64,000 nucleotides of DNA from Duganella sp. CF517 (GCF_900110275.1 NZ_FODC01000002.1:248001-312000), one strand, 5' to 3'. Shown: positions 44,602-54,174, counted from the first letter of the stretch. Notes: a model not told the origin generated them from the sequence alone. Program-made: numbers and translations.

Positions 44602-47600
44602 CAGAACGTGGTCCGCAACGACAAGGTGTACGCCGCGCCGGGCTTGTACTCGTCGGCCACCGCGTTGCTGAACTGCGTGTAGGTGCGGCTGATGGCCTTG
44701 TTCGCGTTCCATACGCTCAGCGTCAGATCGGTGTTGTAACGGAAGTTGAACAACTGCTTCAGATTCGCGCCGAGCGACAGATCGACCTGCGAGCGCTCCG
44801 TCGTGTACGCATACGCGCCGCCGGGAACGTTCAGGCCGGTGCCCGTGTTGACGACGTGCGACGCCGTGTACTGCCGCGCGACACGCACGTTCAACCCGTT
44901 GCGCTCGTAGTACAAGGTCAGATTGTTGGTGCGCGGCGGCACGCCGGCCACCGGCGGCGCGTTGGCCGCCTCGTCCTTCTGCTTGGCGTAGGTGAAGTTG
45001 GCCGCGAGACCGAAGCCCTTGACCGGCAACATGTCCAGCGGTTGCTGCCAGGTCACTTCCACCCCGCGCACCTTGAGTTTGGTGTCGATGTTGTAGGGTT
45101 CGGAAATCTCGATCAGATGCTTGTCGCGCCCGCCACTGGCGTTGACCGATTGCTGTTGCGCATCGGTCAGGCCGATGGTGCCGAAGCGCGCGTCGAGCTG
45201 CGCCAGCGAATACGTGCTGACGCGCTGACCCGGCCGGCTGATGATGTCCTTGGCAAAGCCGCTGACCGACACATAGGCCTCGCGGGTGATGTAGTACTCC
45301 AGTCCAAGATCGAGGTTGTTGGCCTCGAACGGCTTCAGATTGGGATTGGTGAGGCTGCCCTGGCGCAGCCCTTGGTCTCCAAGCGTCAGCTGGGTCTGGC
45401 GCAGGTCGGCGGGATTGGCGCGCGTCAACGATTTCGAACCCGACAGGCGCGCGATGACCGACGGCGTGAGGTTATAAGCCATGGTGGCGGACGGTAGCGT
45501 ATTGCTGTAGGTGGTCGATTCGTAGGCCCATACGCTGATATTGTCATAAAACCCGCCGTTGCGCAGGTTGGCGTTGCGCGGATCGGCGCCCACGGTCAGC
45601 GCGCCGATGGTTTGCTTGGTACGCGCGTAGCGCACGCCGGCGTTGTAGCGCAAGGTGCGGCCGAAGACCTGGTTGCGGCCATTGACTTCGGTATAGAACG
45701 CGCTCACCGCCTCGCGGATGTAACCGCCGCTGCCGTTGCCGAAGCCTCGGTAGATATTGTCGCGGAAGTATTGATAGTCGGTGTCCTGCGCGAACTTCGG
45801 CCAGTCGACGGTGATGAAGCCGTTGCCGGACGCTTGCGCGTAATTGGCCACGGCGGCATTCGGCACCACCGATCCCAGATAGGTCAGCGGCGCCGTCATG
45901 CCGCTGGTGGAGCCGGTGCCGTAGCCGGGATAGGCGGTCGCGGCGTCGGTGACCGGACCGGGCGCGCTGCGGCCATCGCATCCCTGCGGCGAGCGCAACT
46001 GCGTGTTGGGCGCGAAGTAGCGCACGCTGACGTTGTTACCGCACGCCACGTTCATCCACGCGTCGGCCGTCGAGAAGCTGCGGTAGCGGCGCTTGATGTC
46101 GTCGTAGGCGCCGCCGAACTTGACGTTGAAGTCGTTGTCGCCCCAGCTCAGGTTCAGGCGGGTGCCGCGCGTGGTGTTGTTGCGCTCGTACAGGTCCATG
46201 CGCAGGCCCGACAAGCCCTGCCCGCCCTGGTACCAGCCGAAGTTGGCCGGATCGTTAATGTCGAGATTTGCGCTGTAGCTGGGCGGCAGGCCGGCCCGGG
46301 TGTTGTCGTAGTTGATCACCGAGTTCGGCGAGCGCGTGGCGAACAGCACCGTCGGCATGTCGCGGTAGAAGGTGCTGTTGGTGGCGTTGAAGTGGGCGTC
46401 GATGGTCAGCTTGTCGGTGGGCCGGAACTCGAAGCCGGGATTGACGCTGTGGAACTTGGTCTTTTCCTCCATCGGCCGGTATTCCAGCGACCAGAAGGTA
46501 TTGGCGAAGATCGCCTTGTTGAGCACGCAACCGACGGTGCAATCGCTGCGGTCGAATTCCATGCCGATCGGAATCACCGTGTTGGCGCGGGTGCCGGCGT
46601 TCATTGCCTGGTAAGTCATCTTGTTGCGCTTCTGGGCGGCGACCAGATCCAGGTAGACGTCCCACTTGTCGTTCGGCTGCCACTGCATGCTGAGCACTTC
46701 GCCGATCCGCTTGCGCTCGCCTTCATACACCAGGTGGCGCCCCAGGCGGGCCATCAGCGCGTTGTCGATCTGCTGGATGGTGGCGCCGGGATTGAGCGCC
46801 AGCAGCATGGCGCGGTCGATCTGCTTGCCCGGCACCAGGATGGAGCGGGCGTATTCGGGCAAGTCCTTCAGCGCCAGTCCGGACGGCACGGTGTCCGGCG
46901 TCGACTGCGACCCGCCGCCGGTGCTGTTGGGATTGTCGGCGGCGTTGGCCTGGAACGACTTCAGCTGCAAGTTGCGCATGTCGACCGACTGGAAGCCGTC
47001 GGTCTTGTACTTGGTGTCGCCGAAGGCCACGCCGCCCAGCAGGCCGAACTTGCCCCAGGCGTTGCTGGTCCAGGTGTTGCTGACCAGGCCGGAGCCGGTG
47101 GCGCCCATCTTGCCGTTCTGCTCGCGGTAGTTGCCGCTGAGCGTGAACGCCGAGCGGAAGCCGCTCTTGTCGAACGGCCGCACGCTGCGCATGTTGACGG
47201 TGCCGGCGATGCCGCCCTCGATCAGGCTGGCTTGCTGGCTTTTGTAGACGCTGGCGCTGCGGAACAGCTCGGACGGCAGGAAGTCCATGTCGACTTCGCG
47301 GTTGGCGCTGATCGAGCCGCCCCAGCTGCCGGCCGACGCCGACGCCATCGGCGCGCCGTTGAGCAGCACGCGGGTGAAGGCCGAGCCCATGCCGCGAATC
47401 GAGATGTTGAGGCCCTCGCCGTCGATCTCGGCGCGGCGCACGGTGACGCCGGGCACGCGGGCCAGCGCGTCGGCGATGTTGGGGTCGGGGAACTTGCCGA
47501 TGTCTTCGGAGAACACGGTGTCGCTCAGGCCGATGTTCTCGCGCTTTTCGTTGGCGGAAAGCGCCAGCGAACTGCGGTAGCCGTTGACGACCACGGTCGG

Positions 47601-47798
47601 CCTGGCCGGCTGCAGCGGGTCTTTGTCATCGGCCGCCCCGGCCGCCGGGGCCCGAGCCGATGACGAGGCCGGCGCGCTTGCCGGTGTCTGGGTGGTCTGC
47701 GCGTGCGCGCTTGAAATGAGGCCTGCGACGACGGTGGCGGCAATGCATCCGCCCATGCCGGGTCCGCGCCGTGGCGCGCCGATCAACTTACTGTCCAT
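44601..47798 (-). CDS. TonB-dependent receptor of a GH43 glycan locus
   Basis: The 1065-residue outer-membrane receptor has a signal peptide (cleavage near SSAHAQ). An Ala/Ser-rich stretch is followed by a plug domain (VVVNGYRSSLALSANEKRE, DALARVPGVTVRR, ISIRGMGSAFTRVLLNG) and a barrel ending YTLSLRTTF with the C-terminal Phe. It belongs to the large carbohydrate TonB receptor class. The ATG at 47798 has AGGAG six bases upstream. Coupling with GH43 points to hemicellulose-derived oligosaccharides; the exact ligand is unknown. Confidence 0.9.
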   Translation of the reverse strand: MDSKLIGAPRRGPGMGGCIAATVVAGLISSAHAQTTQTPASAPASSSARAPAAGAADDKDPLQPARPTVVVNGYRSSLALSANEKRENIGLSDTVFSEDIGKFPDPNIADALARVPGVTVRRAEIDGEGLNISIRGMGSAFTRVLLNGAPMASASAGSWGGSISANREVDMDFLPSELFRSASVYKSQQASLIEGGIAGTVNMRSVRPFDKSGFRSAFTLSGNYREQNGKMGATGSGLVSNTWTSNAWGKFGLLGGVAFGDTKYKTDGFQSVDMRNLQLKSFQANAADNPNSTGGGSQSTPDTVPSGLALKDLPEYARSILVPGKQIDRAMLLALNPGATIQQIDNALMARLGRHLVYEGERKRIGEVLSMQWQPNDKWDVYLDLVAAQKRNKMTYQAMNAGTRANTVIPIGMEFDRSDCTVGCVLNKAIFANTFWSLEYRPMEEKTKFHSVNPGFEFRPTDKLTIDAHFNATNSTFYRDMPTVLFATRSPNSVINYDNTRAGLPPSYSANLDINDPANFGWYQGGQGLSGLRMDLYERNNTTRGTRLNLSWGDNDFNVKFGGAYDDIKRRYRSFSTADAWMNVACGNNVSVRYFAPNTQLRSPQGCDGRSAPGPVTDAATAYPGYGTGSTSGMTAPLTYLGSVVPNAAVANYAQASGNGFITVDWPKFAQDTDYQYFRDNIYRGFGNGSGGYIREAVSAFYTEVNGRNQVFGRTLRYNAGVRYARTKQTIGALTVGADPRNANLRNGGFYDNISVWAYESTTYSNTLPSATMAYNLTPSVIARLSGSKSLTRANPADLRQTQLTLGDQGLRQGSLTNPNLKPFEANNLDLGLEYYITREAYVSVSGFAKDIISRPGQRVSTYSLAQLDARFGTIGLTDAQQQSVNASGGRDKHLIEISEPYNIDTKLKVRGVEVTWQQPLDMLPVKGFGLAANFTYAKQKDEAANAPPVAGVPPRTNNLTLYYERNGLNVRVARQYTASHVVNTGTGLNVPGGAYAYTTERSQVDLSLGANLKQLFNFRYNTDLTLSVWNANKAISRTYTQFSNAVADEYKPGAAYTLSLRTTF

Positions 47799-48151
47799 AC
47801 TGTCTCCTCTACTCGGCATTGCTGCCTGTGGGGTCCGCGCCTTGGGCGCATTGTTTTATGTTTTTCTCTACCAATTTCTATTACTTTTATAGCTTCCCGC
47901 CCTCCTAACACGAAAAATGTTATACGCAATCATTTTTGGATGTTCTGCCTTTATGACAACTCCGTCAACCGTTTAATTTGGCTTAAGTTGCCAAAAAAAT
48001 ACAGCAATCCGGGTGTTTTTTGGCGTATATTCGCGCGACTGCGATTGCGCAATCATTTCACCAGTGCCAATTGCGCGCCCGGCGGCGGCTTGGACGAGCC
48101 GGCCCCGCTGTGACACAATGTGTTGTTTATTCCATCACCCCAGGAGACGCC
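47799..48151. other. Divergent intergenic region with a TTTGGC inverted repeat
   Basis: The AT-richer 353-base gap separates the TonB receptor from proline dehydrogenase. It holds a perfect 6-base inverted repeat TTTGGC/GCCAAA (47977-47982, 47990-47995) with a 7-base centre, a candidate operator or small hairpin. TATATT at 48026 could be a rightward -10 box but lacks a convincing -35. No gene or RNA is seen. Confidence 0.45.
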
Positions 48152-49135
48152 GTGTCCGCACCAGCCTTCCCCGCCCAATGGCAAGCCCTCGTCGATCAGG
48201 CCGCCACAGCGCTGCGCGCGTTGGCGCTCGACGAATCGGCCAAGGAAAAATTCTGCAAGGACCCGCTGCTGCGCGCCTACATGCACAAGGTCTCGCATCG
48301 CTACGTGGCGGGCCAGACGGTCGCGCAGGCGCTGGCGCGCGTCGAGGGCATCCTCGCGCAAGGCCACGCGGCCTCGGTCGAATACATGGGCGAGAGCGTG
48401 CGCGACGAAGCCTTCGCGATGGCGGAGACGGAAGTGTTCATGGAACTGACGCGCGCGGTCGGCCAGCGCAACCTGAATTGCTCGATCTCGCTGGACTTGT
48501 CGCACGTCGGTTCGATGGTCGATCTGGAGCTGGGCTACCGCAACCTGCGCCGCGTGGCGTTGGCGGCGGCGGAAATCAACCGCGAAGTGATGATCTCGAT
48601 GGAAGGCGCGGACCGCGCCGACGACATCTACGCCATTTACGCGCGGCTGCACAAGGAGGACGGTTTGCACAACGTCGGCATCACGGTGCCGGCCAAGCGT
48701 CACCGCACCGCGCAAGACTTGCCGGCGTTGATGAAGATTCCCGGCCGCATCCGGTTGGTCAAAGGTGCGTTTCTGGAGTCGGCTCAAATCTCCTACGACC
48801 GCAACAGCGCCGAACTGGCCGCCGCGTATCGCCGGTACGCGGGCGAGTTGCTGCTAAGCGGACACAAGTGCTCAATCGCCACGCACGACCGCGCGATCCA
48901 GGCCGACCTCAGCGAACTGATTCTGAAAGAGCGCGTCGATCCACGCTGGTATGAGTTTGAATCCTTGATCGGCCTGGGCGCCGAAAACATCGCCGAACTC
49001 AAGGCGCGCGGCTTCCCCACACGCGAATACGTGGTCTTCGGCGAGGAGCATTTCCTCTATGTGCTCAACCGAATCGCGGAGGAGCCGGTGCGGGTGTATC
49101 AGGCTATTGTGGATGTGATGGGTGCGCCGGCCTGA
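48152..49135 (+). CDS. Monofunctional proline dehydrogenase family protein
   Basis: This 327-residue protein matches the FAD-dependent PRODH barrel by its ordered strands: NCSISLDLSHVG, VMISMEGAD, RIRLVKGAFLES, CSIATHDRAI and YEFESLIGLG, the positions of the conserved substrate and flavin motifs. It would oxidise proline to pyrroline-5-carboxylate. No P5C dehydrogenase or PutA DNA-binding domain is attached, which differs from the usual proteobacterial PutA. The GTG at 48152 has AGGAG five bases upstream; frame open from 48020 is not supported by a ribosome site. Confidence 0.8.
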   Translation: MSAPAFPAQWQALVDQAATALRALALDESAKEKFCKDPLLRAYMHKVSHRYVAGQTVAQALARVEGILAQGHAASVEYMGESVRDEAFAMAETEVFMELTRAVGQRNLNCSISLDLSHVGSMVDLELGYRNLRRVALAAAEINREVMISMEGADRADDIYAIYARLHKEDGLHNVGITVPAKRHRTAQDLPALMKIPGRIRLVKGAFLESAQISYDRNSAELAAAYRRYAGELLLSGHKCSIATHDRAIQADLSELILKERVDPRWYEFESLIGLGAENIAELKARGFPTREYVVFGEEHFLYVLNRIAEEPVRVYQAIVDVMGAPA

Positions 49136-49183
49136 TCGGCGCGGGCGTAAAGACATTAACGACGATACGACAAGGAGACAAAC

Positions 49184-49615
49184 ATGTCAGAGTTCACCCA
49201 CGTCAGATTCACGCTGGCCGTACTTGACCTGGCCAAATCGACGAACTACTACACATCGGTGCTCGGTCTGGAGATAGACTTCACGGCGCCCGGCTGGACG
49301 TTCCTGTCGCGCGGCAGCTTTCGCGTGATGCTCGGCGAATGCACCGATGCCGTTCCGCCGGCGCAGCTTGGCGACCACTCCTGGTATGGCTATGTGACGG
49401 TGTCGGACGCCGCAGCCGTGTTTGCCGAGTACCAGGCCAACGGCGCCGAGTTCACGCAAACGCTGGCGGACAAGCCGTGGGGCATGCGCGAGTTTGGCGT
49501 GCGCACGATCGACGGCCATCGCATCATGTTCGGCCAGGAGCTCTACTCATCAATGAAGTCGGAATTCGACCAGTGTCGAAATGGCTGCTTCGGCCTCGCG
49601 TACCGAGCGGGCTGA
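49184..49615 (+). CDS. VOC (glyoxalase/bleomycin-resistance) superfamily protein
   Basis: The 143-residue protein begins MSEFTHVRFTLAVLDLAKST and has the paired beta-alpha-beta-beta-beta modules of VOC proteins (VLGLEIDFTAPGWTFLSRG; KPWGMREFGVRTIDGHRIMFGQ). A candidate metal ligand is the His in VRFT/GDHSWYG; the substrate is unknown. Family homology ends near GQEL, and the last 20 or so residues overlap a convergent gene. The start at 49184 has AAGGAG upstream. Confidence 0.82.
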   Translation: MSEFTHVRFTLAVLDLAKSTNYYTSVLGLEIDFTAPGWTFLSRGSFRVMLGECTDAVPPAQLGDHSWYGYVTVSDAAAVFAEYQANGAEFTQTLADKPWGMREFGVRTIDGHRIMFGQELYSSMKSEFDQCRNGCFGLAYRAG

Positions 49616-49780
49616 TGGGCGTGCTCCGGCGGCAACGGCCCAGGCCAGCACCCAGTGGCCGGCCATGATTTCCTCGGCGGCCGTTTTTGCTTGAAGCATG
49701 CGGCGGGCGGCCTCGTTCATGCGTTGCACGGCATAGGCTTTGCGGGTATTTTTGATGGGGGCGATAACGATGGATTTCAT
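49550..49780 (-). CDS. Hypothetical small protein
   Basis: This 76-residue protein starts MKSIVIAPIKNTRKAYAVQR and is helical and alanine-rich. GAGG lies six bases before the ATG. Its 3' end overlaps the convergent VOC gene by 66 bases. No family recognised. It could be a small regulator, but there is no supporting motif. Confidence 0.5.
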   Translation of the reverse strand: MKSIVIAPIKNTRKAYAVQRMNEAARRMLQAKTAAEEIMAGHWVLAWAVAAGARPSARSVREAEAAISTLVEFRLH

Positions 49781-49890
49781 GGCGAACCTCACTGTGAACA
49801 TCCTCGTTTTACGCAGCGCGCACGAAAATGGATTCAACTCAGCGAAGTGGCCTACACCACAACGACCTGCGGGATTAAATATCGCTGACG

Positions 49891-50106
49891 TTACGCCATC
49901 TCCACTTCCACCGTTTCCACGCTCGATATCTGTTTGGGAACAGACTGCCCGTCCGCCTTCAAACCTTCCAAGTGAAATGCGATAGCTTCTTGCATCAAGG
50001 CTAAAGTCTGCTCGCGTGTCTCTCCAACCGCAACGCAGCCGGGTAGGTCAGGAACATAGGCGCCAAACGATTCCGGCCCTTCTTCGATAATGACTAAAAA
50101 GCGCAT
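49891..50106 (-). CDS. hicB: HicB-family antitoxin
   Basis: The 71-residue protein MRFLVIIEEGPESFGAYVPD continues LPGCVAVGETREQTLALMQEAIAFHLEGL, the partial RNase-H-like fold of HicB antitoxins. It lacks a long C-terminal DNA-binding domain, so autoregulation may be weak or work through the complex. It follows hicA by eight bases and neutralises it. Confidence 0.9.
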   Translation of the reverse strand: MRFLVIIEEGPESFGAYVPDLPGCVAVGETREQTLALMQEAIAFHLEGLKADGQSVPKQISSVETVEVEMA

Positions 50107-50114
50107 ATCGTCTC

Positions 50115-50303
50115 CTATTTCTTGAAACCAGCCTGTTTGAGAATGACATTGAGCGTGCCAAGAGGCACATCGACACTGCGCTTACCAGCCACCGTTATCG
50201 TCCCGGCAAAGATCGGATGCTGGAACTGGCGATGACTCCCTGTCATACGAACTTTAACCCAGCCATTCGCCTGGAGCAGCGCAATCAATTCGTGTATTTT
50301 CAT
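50115..50303 (-). CDS. hicA: HicA-family mRNA interferase toxin
   Basis: The 62-residue dsRBD-like protein has the catalytic histidine H24 in MTGSHRQFQHP and the typical MKIHELIALLQANGW opening and NVILKQAGF end. HicA cleaves mRNA unless bound by HicB. The toxin gene precedes the antitoxin gene, the usual hicAB order. The start at 50303 is preferred over upstream frame at 50366. Confidence 0.92.
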   Translation of the reverse strand: MKIHELIALLQANGWVKVRMTGSHRQFQHPIFAGTITVAGKRSVDVPLGTLNVILKQAGFKK

Positions 50304-50386
50304 AATAGTGTAGCGCGAAATATGGCGACACCATGATCGTGACGAATGGATGAAATATGTGAGCACGACTTGCGTAAGGATGGGCG

Positions 50387-50414
50387 AAAAAAAAGCAGCC
50401 GAAGCTGCTTTTTT
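50387..50414. terminator. Bidirectional terminator after the acyl-CoA dehydrogenase gene
   Basis: AGCAGC (50394-50399) pairs with GCTGCT (50404-50409) around CGAA, flanked by A- and T-runs. On the minus strand it ends the etfBA-acyl-CoA dehydrogenase operon. Confidence 0.85.
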
Positions 50415-50430
50415 GTGCTGTACGAACTGC

Positions 50431-52221
50431 TTAGAACTGGTCCTCGCTCAACGCCAGCACGCCGGCGCTGCCGTCGATGATGGCGCTGCGCAGGCCCGAC
50501 GCTTGCGACAGGATGTGGTCGGCAAAGAAGCGCGCCGTGGCGATCTTGGCCTTGTAGAAGCCGGCGTCGCCGTCGTTGGCGTCGAGCTTCCGCTGCGCGA
50601 TCACGGCCGCGCGCGCCATCTGCCAGCCACCCAGCACGATGCCGGCCAGCTTCAGGTACAGCACGCTGCCCGAGAACACGCCCTTGATGTCGCTCTTCAT
50701 GTTGGCGACGACGTACTCCACCACCGCCTCCAGATCCTTGCTGCCGGACGACAGCTGCGCCAGGATCGCCTTGAAGTCGGCCGAGCCACCGGCGGCCAGC
50801 TCCGCCTCGGTCGCGCGAATTTGCGCGATGATGCCCTTGGCGACGGCGCCGCCGTCGCGCACGGTCTTGCGGCCGACCAGGTCGTTGGCCTGGATCGCCG
50901 TGGTGCCTTCGTAGATCGTCAAAATCTTCGAGTCGCGATAGTGCTGCGCCGCGCCGGTCTCCTCGATGAAGCCCATGCCGCCATGCACCTGCACGCCGTC
51001 GCGCGCGACGTCTTGCGACATCTCGGTCGACCAGCCCTTGATGATCGGCACCAGGTATTCGTACACGGCCAGGCTGGCCTTGCGCGTTTCCGGGTCGGCA
51101 TGGCTGTGGGCGACGTCGCTGATGCCGGCGCCGACGTAGGCCAGCGCGCGCGCCGCCTCGGTCTGCGAACGCATATTCATCAACATGCGGCGCACGTCCG
51201 GATGATGGATGATCGCCACCGGACCGGCCGAGCCGGCCAGGTCGCGCGACTGCACGCGGTCCTTGGCGAACGCCACCGCTTTTTGATACGCCCGCTCGGC
51301 CAGGCCGATGCCCTGCAGGCCGACGCCGAAGCGCGCCGCGTTCATCATGATGAACATGTATTCCAGGCCGCGATTTTCCTCGCCGACCAGGGTGCCGATG
51401 GCGCCGCCATGGTCGCCGAATTGCAGCACGGCGGTTGGGCTGGCCTTGATGCCCAGCTTGTGTTCGAGCGAGACGCAGTGGGCGTCGTTGCGCGCGCCGA
51501 TCGAGCCGTCGGCGTTGACCAGGAACTTCGGCACGATGAACAGCGAAATCCCCTTGACGCCGGCCGGCGCGTCCGGCGTGCGCGCCAGCACCAGGTGGAC
51601 GATGTTCTCGGAAAAATCGTGCTCGCCGTAGGTGATGAAGATCTTGGTGCCGAACACCTTGTAGGTGCCGTCGCCCTGCGGCACGGCGCGCGTGCGCACG
51701 GCGGCCAGGTCGGAGCCGGCTTGCGGCTCGGTCAGGTTCATGGTGCCGGTCCACTTGCCCGACACCAGGTTTTCCAGATAGATGGCTTTTTGCTCGTCGC
51801 TGCCGGCCGTCAGCAGCGCTTCGATCGCGCCGTCCGACAGCAACGGGCACAGCGCGAACGAGATGCTGCCGGCGTTGAGCATTTCGATGCACGGCGTCGC
51901 CAGCAGCTTGGGCAAGCCCTGGCCGCCGAACTCCACCGGATGCTGCACACCCTGCCAGCCAGCCTCGCCGAAGGCCTTGAAGGCCTCCTTGAAGCCCTTG
52001 GACGTGGTCACCTGACCGTCGTGCCAATGGCTCGGCTCCTTGTCGCTCGGATGGTTGAGCGGCGCGATGACGTTGCTGACGAATTTCGCGTTCTCTTCCA
52101 AGATGGCTTCGGCCGTGTCCGGGGTCGCGTCTTCATTGCCGGGCAGCGCGTTGACGCCGGCCAGGTCCGCCAGTTCGTTCATCACGAACAGCATGTCTTT
52201 CAGGGGTGCTTGATAGGGCAT
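50431..52221 (-). CDS. Acyl-CoA dehydrogenase with C-terminal extension (DmdC/FadE-like)
   Basis: The 596-residue flavoenzyme has the ACAD fold: TMNLTEPQAGSDLAAVRTRA in the FAD-binding middle domain, and SKILTIYEGTTAIQANDLVGRK with the catalytic Glu region near the C-terminal helical domain. It is about 200 residues longer than classic ACADs, with a C-terminal AcylCoA_DH_C domain. This form is the 3-methylmercaptopropionyl-CoA dehydrogenase/FadE5-like subgroup; the substrate here is unknown. It lies 75 bases after etfA and passes electrons to EtfAB. Confidence 0.92.
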   Translation of the reverse strand: MPYQAPLKDMLFVMNELADLAGVNALPGNEDATPDTAEAILEENAKFVSNVIAPLNHPSDKEPSHWHDGQVTTSKGFKEAFKAFGEAGWQGVQHPVEFGGQGLPKLLATPCIEMLNAGSISFALCPLLSDGAIEALLTAGSDEQKAIYLENLVSGKWTGTMNLTEPQAGSDLAAVRTRAVPQGDGTYKVFGTKIFITYGEHDFSENIVHLVLARTPDAPAGVKGISLFIVPKFLVNADGSIGARNDAHCVSLEHKLGIKASPTAVLQFGDHGGAIGTLVGEENRGLEYMFIMMNAARFGVGLQGIGLAERAYQKAVAFAKDRVQSRDLAGSAGPVAIIHHPDVRRMLMNMRSQTEAARALAYVGAGISDVAHSHADPETRKASLAVYEYLVPIIKGWSTEMSQDVARDGVQVHGGMGFIEETGAAQHYRDSKILTIYEGTTAIQANDLVGRKTVRDGGAVAKGIIAQIRATEAELAAGGSADFKAILAQLSSGSKDLEAVVEYVVANMKSDIKGVFSGSVLYLKLAGIVLGGWQMARAAVIAQRKLDANDGDAGFYKAKIATARFFADHILSQASGLRSAIIDGSAGVLALSEDQF

Positions 52222-52296
52222 CTTATGTCTCCAAGAAAAAAGCCACGGCAATCCGGCGGTACCGGATCAGCGTGGCTCGGGTGCGTCCGGGCTGTA

Positions 52297-53229
52297 TTAG
52301 CCCAGTTCCGCCACCAGTTGCGGCACGATTTCGAACAGGTCGCCAACGATGCCGTAGTCGGCAACGGAGAAGATCGGCGCTTCCGGATCTTTGTTGATCG
52401 CGACGATGGTCTTCGAATCCTTCATGCCGGCCAAGTGCTGGATCGCGCCGGAGATGCCGACGGCGATGTACAGGGTTGGCGCGACGATCTTGCCGGTCTG
52501 GCCCACTTGCCAGTCGTTCGGCACGTAGCCGGCGTCGACCGCCGCGCGCGAGGCGCCCATGGCGGCGTTCAGCTTGTCGGCCAGCGGCTCCAGCACTTTG
52601 AAGGCGTCGGCCGAACCCATGCCGCGGCCACCGGAGACGATGATCTTGGCGGCGGTCAGCTCGGGACGGTCGGACTTGGCCAGCTCGCGGCCGACGAAGC
52701 TCGACTTGCCCGAGTCGCCGACCGCGGTGACGGTCTCGGTCGCGGCCGAACCACCGGTGGCGGCGGCGGCGTCGAAGCCGGTCGAGCGCACGGTGATGAC
52801 CTTGATCTTGTCCGACGATTGCACGTAGGCGATGGCGTTGCCGGCGTAGATCGGACGCTCGAAGGTGTCGGGCGAATCCACTTTGGTGATTTCGGAGATC
52901 TGGGCGACGTCCAGCTTGGCGGCCACGCGCGGCAGGATGTTCTTGCCGTAGGCGGTGGCCGGGGCCAGGATGTGGCTGTACGAGCCCGCCAGCGCCAGCA
53001 CCTGCTCGGCGACGTTCTCGGCCAGGCCGTCGGCGAAGTGCGCGGCGTCGGCGACGATGACTTTCGATACGCCGGCGATCTGCGCGGCGGCCGCCGCGGC
53101 GGCGCCGGCGTTCGAGCCTGCGACCAGCACGTGCACGTCGCCGCCGCACTGGGCGGCCGCGGTCACGGTGTGGAGGGTGCTGCCCTTCAGGCTGGCGTTG
53201 TCGTGTTCTGCGATGACTAATGCGACCAT
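52297..53229 (-). CDS. etfA: Electron transfer flavoprotein alpha subunit
   Basis: The 310-residue protein shows the ETF alpha C-terminal FAD site: [41 protein letters not shown] and [21 protein letters not shown]. It pairs with EtfB to carry electrons from acyl-CoA dehydrogenases to ETF-ubiquinone oxidoreductase. It starts ten bases after etfB. Confidence 0.97.
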   Translation of the reverse strand: MVALVIAEHDNASLKGSTLHTVTAAAQCGGDVHVLVAGSNAGAAAAAAAQIAGVSKVIVADAAHFADGLAENVAEQVLALAGSYSHILAPATAYGKNILPRVAAKLDVAQISEITKVDSPDTFERPIYAGNAIAYVQSSDKIKVITVRSTGFDAAAATGGSAATETVTAVGDSGKSSFVGRELAKSDRPELTAAKIIVSGGRGMGSADAFKVLEPLADKLNAAMGASRAAVDAGYVPNDWQVGQTGKIVAPTLYIAVGISGAIQHLAGMKDSKTIVAINKDPEAPIFSVADYGIVGDLFEIVPQLVAELG

Positions 53230-53239
53230 GATTGTTCCT

Positions 53240-53989
53240 TTAGATGACTTTGGCTTCGGTGCGCAGTTTTGCGACCAGGGTGGCGACGTCCGGGACCTTG
53301 ATGCCGGCCGAGCGCTTGGCCGGCTCGACGACTTTCAGGGTTTTCAGGCGCGGGGTCACGTCGACGCCCAGGTCTTCCGGCTTGGTCACGTCCAGCGGTT
53401 TTTTCTTCGCCTTCATGATGTTCGGCAAGGTCACATAGCGCGGCTCGTTCAGGCGCAGGTCGGTGGTGACGATGGCCGGCAGGGTCAGCGCCAGGGTTTC
53501 CAGGCCGCCGTCCACTTCGCGGGTGACGGTCACTTTGCCGTCTTCCAGCACCACTTTCGACGCGAACGTCGCTTGCGGCCAACCCAGCAGCGCCGCCAGC
53601 ATCTGGCCGGTCTGGTTGGAGTCGTCGTCGATCGCCTGCTTGCCCAGGATGATCAGCTGCGGCTGTTCCTTGTCGGCCAGCGCCTTGAGCAGCTTGGCGA
53701 CGGCCAGCGGCTCGAGCTCGACCGAGGTCTCGACCAGGATGCCGCGATCGGCACCGATCGCCATGCCGGTACGCAGGGTTTCCTGGCACTGGGTCACACC
53801 GCACGACACCGCCACCACTTCGGTGACCTTGCCGGCTTCCTTCAGGCGCATCGCCTCTTCCAGCGCGATCTCATCGAAAGGGTTCATCGACATTTTGACG
53901 TTGGCGATATCGACGCCAGTGCCGTCGGACTTGACGCGAACCTTGACGTTGTAGTCGACCACGCGTTTGACGGGTACCAAGACTTTCAT
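53240..53989 (-). CDS. etfB: Electron transfer flavoprotein beta subunit
   Basis: The 249-residue protein starts [20 protein letters not shown] and has the ETF beta AMP-binding segment ([20 protein letters not shown]) and the signature [21 protein letters not shown]. It is the first gene of the etfB-etfA-acyl-CoA dehydrogenase operon. A perfect 12-base palindrome lies about 90 bases upstream. Confidence 0.97.
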   Translation of the reverse strand: MKVLVPVKRVVDYNVKVRVKSDGTGVDIANVKMSMNPFDEIALEEAMRLKEAGKVTEVVAVSCGVTQCQETLRTGMAIGADRGILVETSVELEPLAVAKLLKALADKEQPQLIILGKQAIDDDSNQTGQMLAALLGWPQATFASKVVLEDGKVTVTREVDGGLETLALTLPAIVTTDLRLNEPRYVTLPNIMKAKKKPLDVTKPEDLGVDVTPRLKTLKVVEPAKRSAGIKVPDVATLVAKLRTEAKVI

Positions 53990-54077
53990 AGCTGTGCCTT
54001 TGGGAAAATGTATAAATGTTCGGGACTAAATGTGGGCTAGATTATATGAGAAATCCACCGCGCACAAGAAATTAAAG

Positions 54078-54089
54078 CACGATCGTGCG
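54078..54089. promoter_or_regulatory. Palindrome GCACGATCGTGC upstream of etfB
   Basis: A perfect 12-base palindrome sits in the 185-base gap between etfB and the TusA-like gene, in a context (AAAGCACGATCGTGCGATTT) like TetR-family operators that control fatty-acid degradation genes in Betaproteobacteria. A role in controlling the etf operon is inferred. Confidence 0.45.
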
Positions 54090-54100
54090 ATTTTTCGCTA

Positions 54101-54143
54101 GTAGAAACCGTCTAAAAAGGACTTTCCTAGACGGCGGTTCTAC
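54101..54143. repeat. Imperfect hairpin between the TusA-like gene and etfB
   Basis: GTAGAAACCGTCTA (54101-54114) and TAGACGGCGGTTCTAC (54128-54143) are inverted copies with small bulges and a 13-base loop. It may be a terminator for the TusA-like gene, though there is no clean T-run. Confidence 0.45.
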
Positions 54144-54174
54144 AAGGGAAGAATGATGCGGAGATGGCTAACGC

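Noticed and set aside
45612-47663. Plus-strand open frame opposite the second TonB receptor
   Set aside because: Shadow frame; the minus strand has a complete plug and barrel with signal peptide.
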